This document shows, in pieces, positions 60,501 through 64,000 of a stretch of DNA of 64,000 nt (its first letter is position 1; each line of letters opens with the position of its first letter). A model generated the notes under the pieces. That model searched no databases, had not been told where the DNA came from, and was given only the letters and a program-made list of their open reading frames with translations. Source of the stretch: Cannabis sativa (lineage: Eukaryota > Streptophyta > Magnoliopsida > Rosales > Cannabaceae); assembly GCF_029168945.1 (NCBI RefSeq), contig NC_083602.1, positions 30,615,323 through 30,679,322 on the forward strand, written 5' to 3'. Made by a program: the position numbers and the translations under genes.

Positions 60501-61420
60501 TATTGAAAAAGGGAAGGAAAACTATGTATGCAAGCTAGTTAAGTCACTGTATGGGTTAAAACGAGCCTCTCCTAGGCAATGGAATAAAAGGTTTGATGGA
60601 TTTATGCTAAAGCTGGGGTTTTCTAGGAGTTACTATGATCCTTGTTTGTACTACAAAGGTGCGATATTAATAAAGTCATATATCTACTTCGTATGTAGAT
60701 GATATGCTTATAATCGAAAGAAAGGGCAAGAGTAAACACAATGAAGGGCCTACTCAATACCGAGTTTGAAATGAAAGACCTAGGGAAGCTACCAAGATTT
60801 TGGGAATCTCTATTAAGAGAAACAGAAAGCGAAGGGACACTTATTCTAAATCGTGAAGACTACATACACAAGATAATTGAGAAATTCTCAATGAAGGGAT
60901 CTAAAATTGCTAGCCAACCTATAACTACACAGTTCACACTATCTAAGAAGCAATGCCCTGAGAGCAAAGCTGAGAAGGAGGAAATGAGTAAAATTCCCTA
61001 TGCTAATGCTATTGGATCTGTTATGTACTTAATGGTAAGTACCAGACCGACCTTGCTTATGCTATTAAGTGTACTTCTTGCGTATTCATGACAAATCCCT
61101 GGTAAGACACAACGCTTGCTATGAAATGGTTACTAAGGTACCTAATTCTGGACAACTAAATTGGGACTCAAGTACGAGAAAGCAACAAGGAAGCACGGCA
61201 ATAGAATGCTTCGATGATGCGACTATGCTTTGGAGATGGGAGACGATAGAAAATCTACATCGGCTATATATTACTACTAGGGGGAATTGTGTAAGTTGGA
61301 AAGTCCAATTACAACCTGTTGTGGCATTATCCACAACTGAATCAGAGTATATTGCAACTACTGAGGCCATTAAAGAAAGCATATGGGTTAAAGGAGTCTA
61401 GAAGAGCTAAGATTACTAGA
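57545..61420 (+). pseudogene. Copia gag-pol, frames broken as given
   Basis: Starts at ATG 57545 (MSNLKVDIDKFDGSGDYRIW, the usual Gag start). Domains in order: UBN2 Gag (57670-57969, with EETPAQIWKKLEEQFQQKSL and NKIFLKERIFGFKMSSSKSL); a degraded zinc knuckle near 58270-58320; protease (WILDSS where WILDSG is usual, about 58480); GAG_pre-integrase (WHKRLGHISEKGLA, about 58890); integrase (WIFPLKHKNEAFSKF and DNGLEFCNDEFNNY, about 59150-59310); RT (ENYVCKLVKSLYGLKRASP at 60520, YVDDML in another frame near 60695); RNase H (SWKVQLQPVVALSTTESEY, about 61300). Frames break many times, often where a CAG or CTG would be expected. The breaks may therefore be consensus errors and the real element may be intact. 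I do not reconstruct it. Confidence 0.88.
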
Positions 61421-61726
61421 CACAAAACCTGTAATCTACTCGATAGCCGAGTTGTGTACACCTATGCGTAAACCCTATGTTCCATGACAACCAAGCACAT
61501 AGAAATAAAGTACCACTTCATCGAGATAAAGTGACACGGGGACACATAAATATTGACAAAGTACCTACGAAGAGAACCCCGTGAGACATGGGGACTAAAG
61601 TGATCACCACATCTAAGTTTAAACATTGTTTAAACTTAATAGGGTTGGATCAAGGATAATGTGATCCTTTGGATCACAGAGCTATGACCCTTAAATTTGA
61701 CTCGACCACTATAATATCAGCTCAGT

Positions 61727-61744
61727 GAAGGATTAGGTGGAAAT
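61727..61744 (+). other. Polypurine tract
   Basis: GAAGGATTAGGTGGAAAT abuts the 3' LTR start; purine-rich, in the expected place for plus-strand priming. Confidence 0.75.
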
Positions 61745-62654
61745 TGTTAAAAAATTAATCCTCCACTTACACTGATATTAAGCACGGATACAAACCGGTA
61801 TACAAAAGGACAAAAGGAAATCCCTAAGTTGGCCTTCGGCCTCTAATTCCCTAATCGAAATTAGTTAGAATGGATTAGGAAAATCCATACCTAACTAATA
61901 TCGATAACTACGAATTAAACACATGCCGAAATTAAAAGACAAACCACTAGATCTATAAATATACCTCGAAGCAAAATAACCGGATCAAAGTTGGTTGAGG
62001 GTGTTCTTCAAGATCCGAACTTTGAAGCTTGAAGAACCGTAGATCGAAGCTCGTACATGAAAAGAAAACAACGAGAGGGGTTAGATCTAGAGAGAGAGGG
62101 ATTAAACACGGCATAAACACATAAACACTTGTATTAAACTTAAGATTACCAAATCAAAATTTACTCCGTGACTTGGAATCTTCATGATTGTACGAGATCG
62201 ACTTGATATAGTGGAATCGAGCTCTCATATTTGAGGAGCAGCTCAAACGGAGACGTAGCCAATTTATTGGTGAACTTCGGGGAAAATCGGTGTTTTCTAA
62301 ACTTAGATCTTCTCGTTTTTTGTGTGTGTATTGGTATAAAGATCAGATCATTATAGATCTGATCTTTCTGCTGGGTTTGTGTTTGGGATTTCTGGGTTTC
62401 TAGGGTTTGGATTCGAGTTTCTCTTTGAGAAACTCTCTGCTAGGGTTTCTAGCATTTCAGAGAGAAAGGAAGGAAATGAGAAGGTTCTCGATCCATTCCT
62501 AGGTTTTGTTCAAAGACAAAACGGGGTCGTTTTGGGGTTAACTTTGAAAAGTCAAAGTGAACAGTTAAAGGTCGAAATTGACCTTGGTATTTGATTCGTT
62601 TGTTTGTTGGTGTAGGGGGCAAGATAGTAAATTCCTATCTTAAAAATTCCTACA
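61745..62654 (+). repeat. 3' LTR of the Copia element
   Basis: 910 bp, TGTTAAAA...CCTACA, with TATA box 61954-61961. It differs from the 5' LTR at about two dozen places, nearly all at CAG/CTG trinucleotides. Confidence 0.95.
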
Positions 62655-62659
62655 ATATC

Positions 62660-63670
62660 CATATGTTTTGTCGTGATGGGAATAGAGGGAGAAAGGATTG
62701 TGCAATGATAGGGAAAAATATCCCAATGAAAGACTTTAACATCAAAGTTATGCTATGTGTGAAACATCAAACAGTAAAGAAGACATGATTTAATTTAGGT
62801 TGTAAGCTGACAGTAGCCATTCCACAGTAACTTATATATCATTCCAACTATTTAGTTCAATAGATTAGTACCAAATGGCTAACATGGAAAAAGAATTTAA
62901 TCAACCTTTCTCCATGTGGTACTGGGGATTACAATCAAATATTTTCATAAAAACTTTTAATCCCTTTCTTTTGTAAAGCAGCTAAAAGATTACAGTCAGA
63001 TATCACTACGAGGAAAAAAAGGATCCTAGTTTATCTGCAGTTTTTCTTTTTTTTCTTTTCGTAATGTAAATCTTTCTTGTACAGAGTAATGACTTAAGTA
63101 GTTGGTACTCGTCGTAGTCCTAGTTTTTAAATTTACGACCGTTCTTGTAATTGCGACCTTTTAGTGGAATAAATAGAAAAACAAATTTACAGAAAGTATG
63201 AAAAATGGATAATATTTTAATGATGATGGAATATAAGGTTTCATTACATTAAGAATTTCATATGTAATCCAAGATTGTGCAAAATCCTAATGTTAGTTTA
63301 TACTTATAACTCGTAAGAGTCGTTTAGCTTCACTGGGTCTCTGGCTCTGCCTCCCAAGTTGTAGCAGACTTGCCAAAAGTTGGTAGGCCATGCATCTACA
63401 TGATGCATGTTGGCTGGCCATGAGATGTCCAGAACCTATGTCCAGAACCTGGCCAGCCTCTGCTGGCCATAAGGCCGACTAGGAATGGCTGGCCAACCCC
63501 CTTGAGTTGACTAGTTCGTCACTTCGTCATCCTGCTTGAGTATTCAAACTTTTCATTGGTTATAGTGCTGAGTAGGTGACTTAGTCTTCTTGCTGGTAAG
63601 TTGTACTACCACATGACACTGATGTTGGCCACGTAGACATGCCACGTCAGGTGAGCAAAAATCAAGATAA
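62660..63670. other. Intergenic DNA with GGCCA-rich patch
   Basis: No gene. Contains a perfect 8-bp hairpin (CATGCATC/GATGCATG, 63389-63409), repeated GGCCA/TGGCC words (63385-63500), and a 13-bp tandem copy of tgtccagaaccta-like sequence (63427-63452). Confidence 0.5.
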
Positions 63671-64000
63671 TGTTAGACTTTTATTTGGGCTTACATTAAA
63701 TTTTATTGGTTTTATTAAAACTTGGGTTGATTGGATAGTTCTTTGCTGTGTTAGCCCATGTTGTTGGTGATCAATTGTTAATGGGCTTAGCATCTGTGTG
63801 TAAAGTCTAGGTGAAGCAGAAGTGTGGGCTTTTCTAGTTAACTGAAGCCTTTGATGAGCAGGCCCAGTCCAACTAGGGTTATGTAGTTAAGTCCCCTCCC
63901 TAACTCTATAAATACATAAATAAACTGCTTCTGATTTAGAGATCTAGGGAGGAAGACTTAGTTGATAGTATTGCACTATCAAATTGAAGTAATTGCTATG
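63671..64000 (+). mobile_element. Probable LTR start, cut by right edge
   Basis: TGTTAGACTTTTATTTGGGC begins a stretch with GGCCCA words and a TATA box (TATAAATA, 63907-63914) in typical LTR layout. Neither its end nor a partner is visible, so the call rests on layout only. Confidence 0.4.

Larger units (their letters stand above)
56409..62654 (+). mobile_element. Complete Ty1/Copia element with TSD
   Basis: A 6,246-bp element: 5' LTR 56409-57319, PBS 57321-57333, gag-pol, PPT 61727-61744, 3' LTR 61745-62654. The perfect 5-bp TSD ATATC is at 56404-56408 and 62655-62659. Gag precedes protease, integrase, RT and RNase H, the Copia order. The two LTRs are nearly identical apart from changes at CAG/CTG trinucleotides. 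It lies beside the V-ATPase F pseudogene, possibly separating it from its first exon. Confidence 0.96.

Noticed and set aside
1..64000. CRISPR arrays, operons, bacterial promoters or rRNA
   Set aside because: No regularly spaced repeats, no gene clusters of bacterial type and no rRNA motif; the DNA is plant nuclear.

Overview
This window looks like nuclear DNA from a dicot plant. It is AT-rich and dominated by plant LTR retrotransposons (Ty1/Copia and Ty3/Gypsy), LINEs and short DNA transposons (hAT, PIF/Harbinger, foldback). The two intact genes have plant-type introns and are plant families: a chloroplast TatA subunit and a group-C bZIP factor. I cannot name the species from the sequence alone.

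Layout. 1-10183: two Copia-like elements of one family in opposite orientations. A minus-strand element gives gag, a long AT-rich leader, a PBS and a 1.9-kb LTR. A plus-strand derivative gives a gag zinc knuckle, a degenerate interior and a 3' LTR. 10184-13315: minus-strand wreckage of a Gypsy gag and of a 'putative gypsy type transposon' protein. 13316-20555: a plus-strand Tat-like Gypsy element with many stops, split by a solo LTR at 14472-16459. 20556-23060: a second copy of the gypsy-type transposon protein, minus strand. 23061-30200: intergenic DNA with a 289-bp hAT MITE carrying a tRNA-like insert, a foldback repeat, and a hAT-like element inside a larger inverted repeat.

31040-37787 is the gene island: TATA (two exons, 150 aa) and, 0.8 kb upstream of it, a six-exon group-C bZIP gene (414 aa), both on the minus strand. 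The long TATA intron holds a Tourist-type MITE and a TRIM-like solo LTR, both with clean target-site duplications.

37788-56400 returns to repeats: foldback copies, two inverted hAT MITEs around and inside a DUF4283/zinc-knuckle LINE ORF1, a solo LTR nested within a solo LTR (44592-48353), a Harbinger-like MITE, a 5'-truncated LINE tail, and an intron-bearing V-ATPase subunit F pseudogene. 56409-62654 is a complete young Copia element with two 0.91-kb LTRs, a PBS, a PPT and a 5-bp TSD. Another LTR appears to begin near the right edge (63671).

I found no new gene system. The most notable signals are: (1) differences between the two LTRs of the young Copia element fall almost only at CAG/CTG trinucleotides, which suggests consensus errors at CHG-methylated sites rather than real mutation; (2) a tRNA-like Pol III unit inside a hAT MITE; (3) solo LTR-in-LTR nesting with both TSDs intact; (4) a GC-rich, hairpin-rich island just after the PBS in an otherwise AT-only retrotransposon leader.
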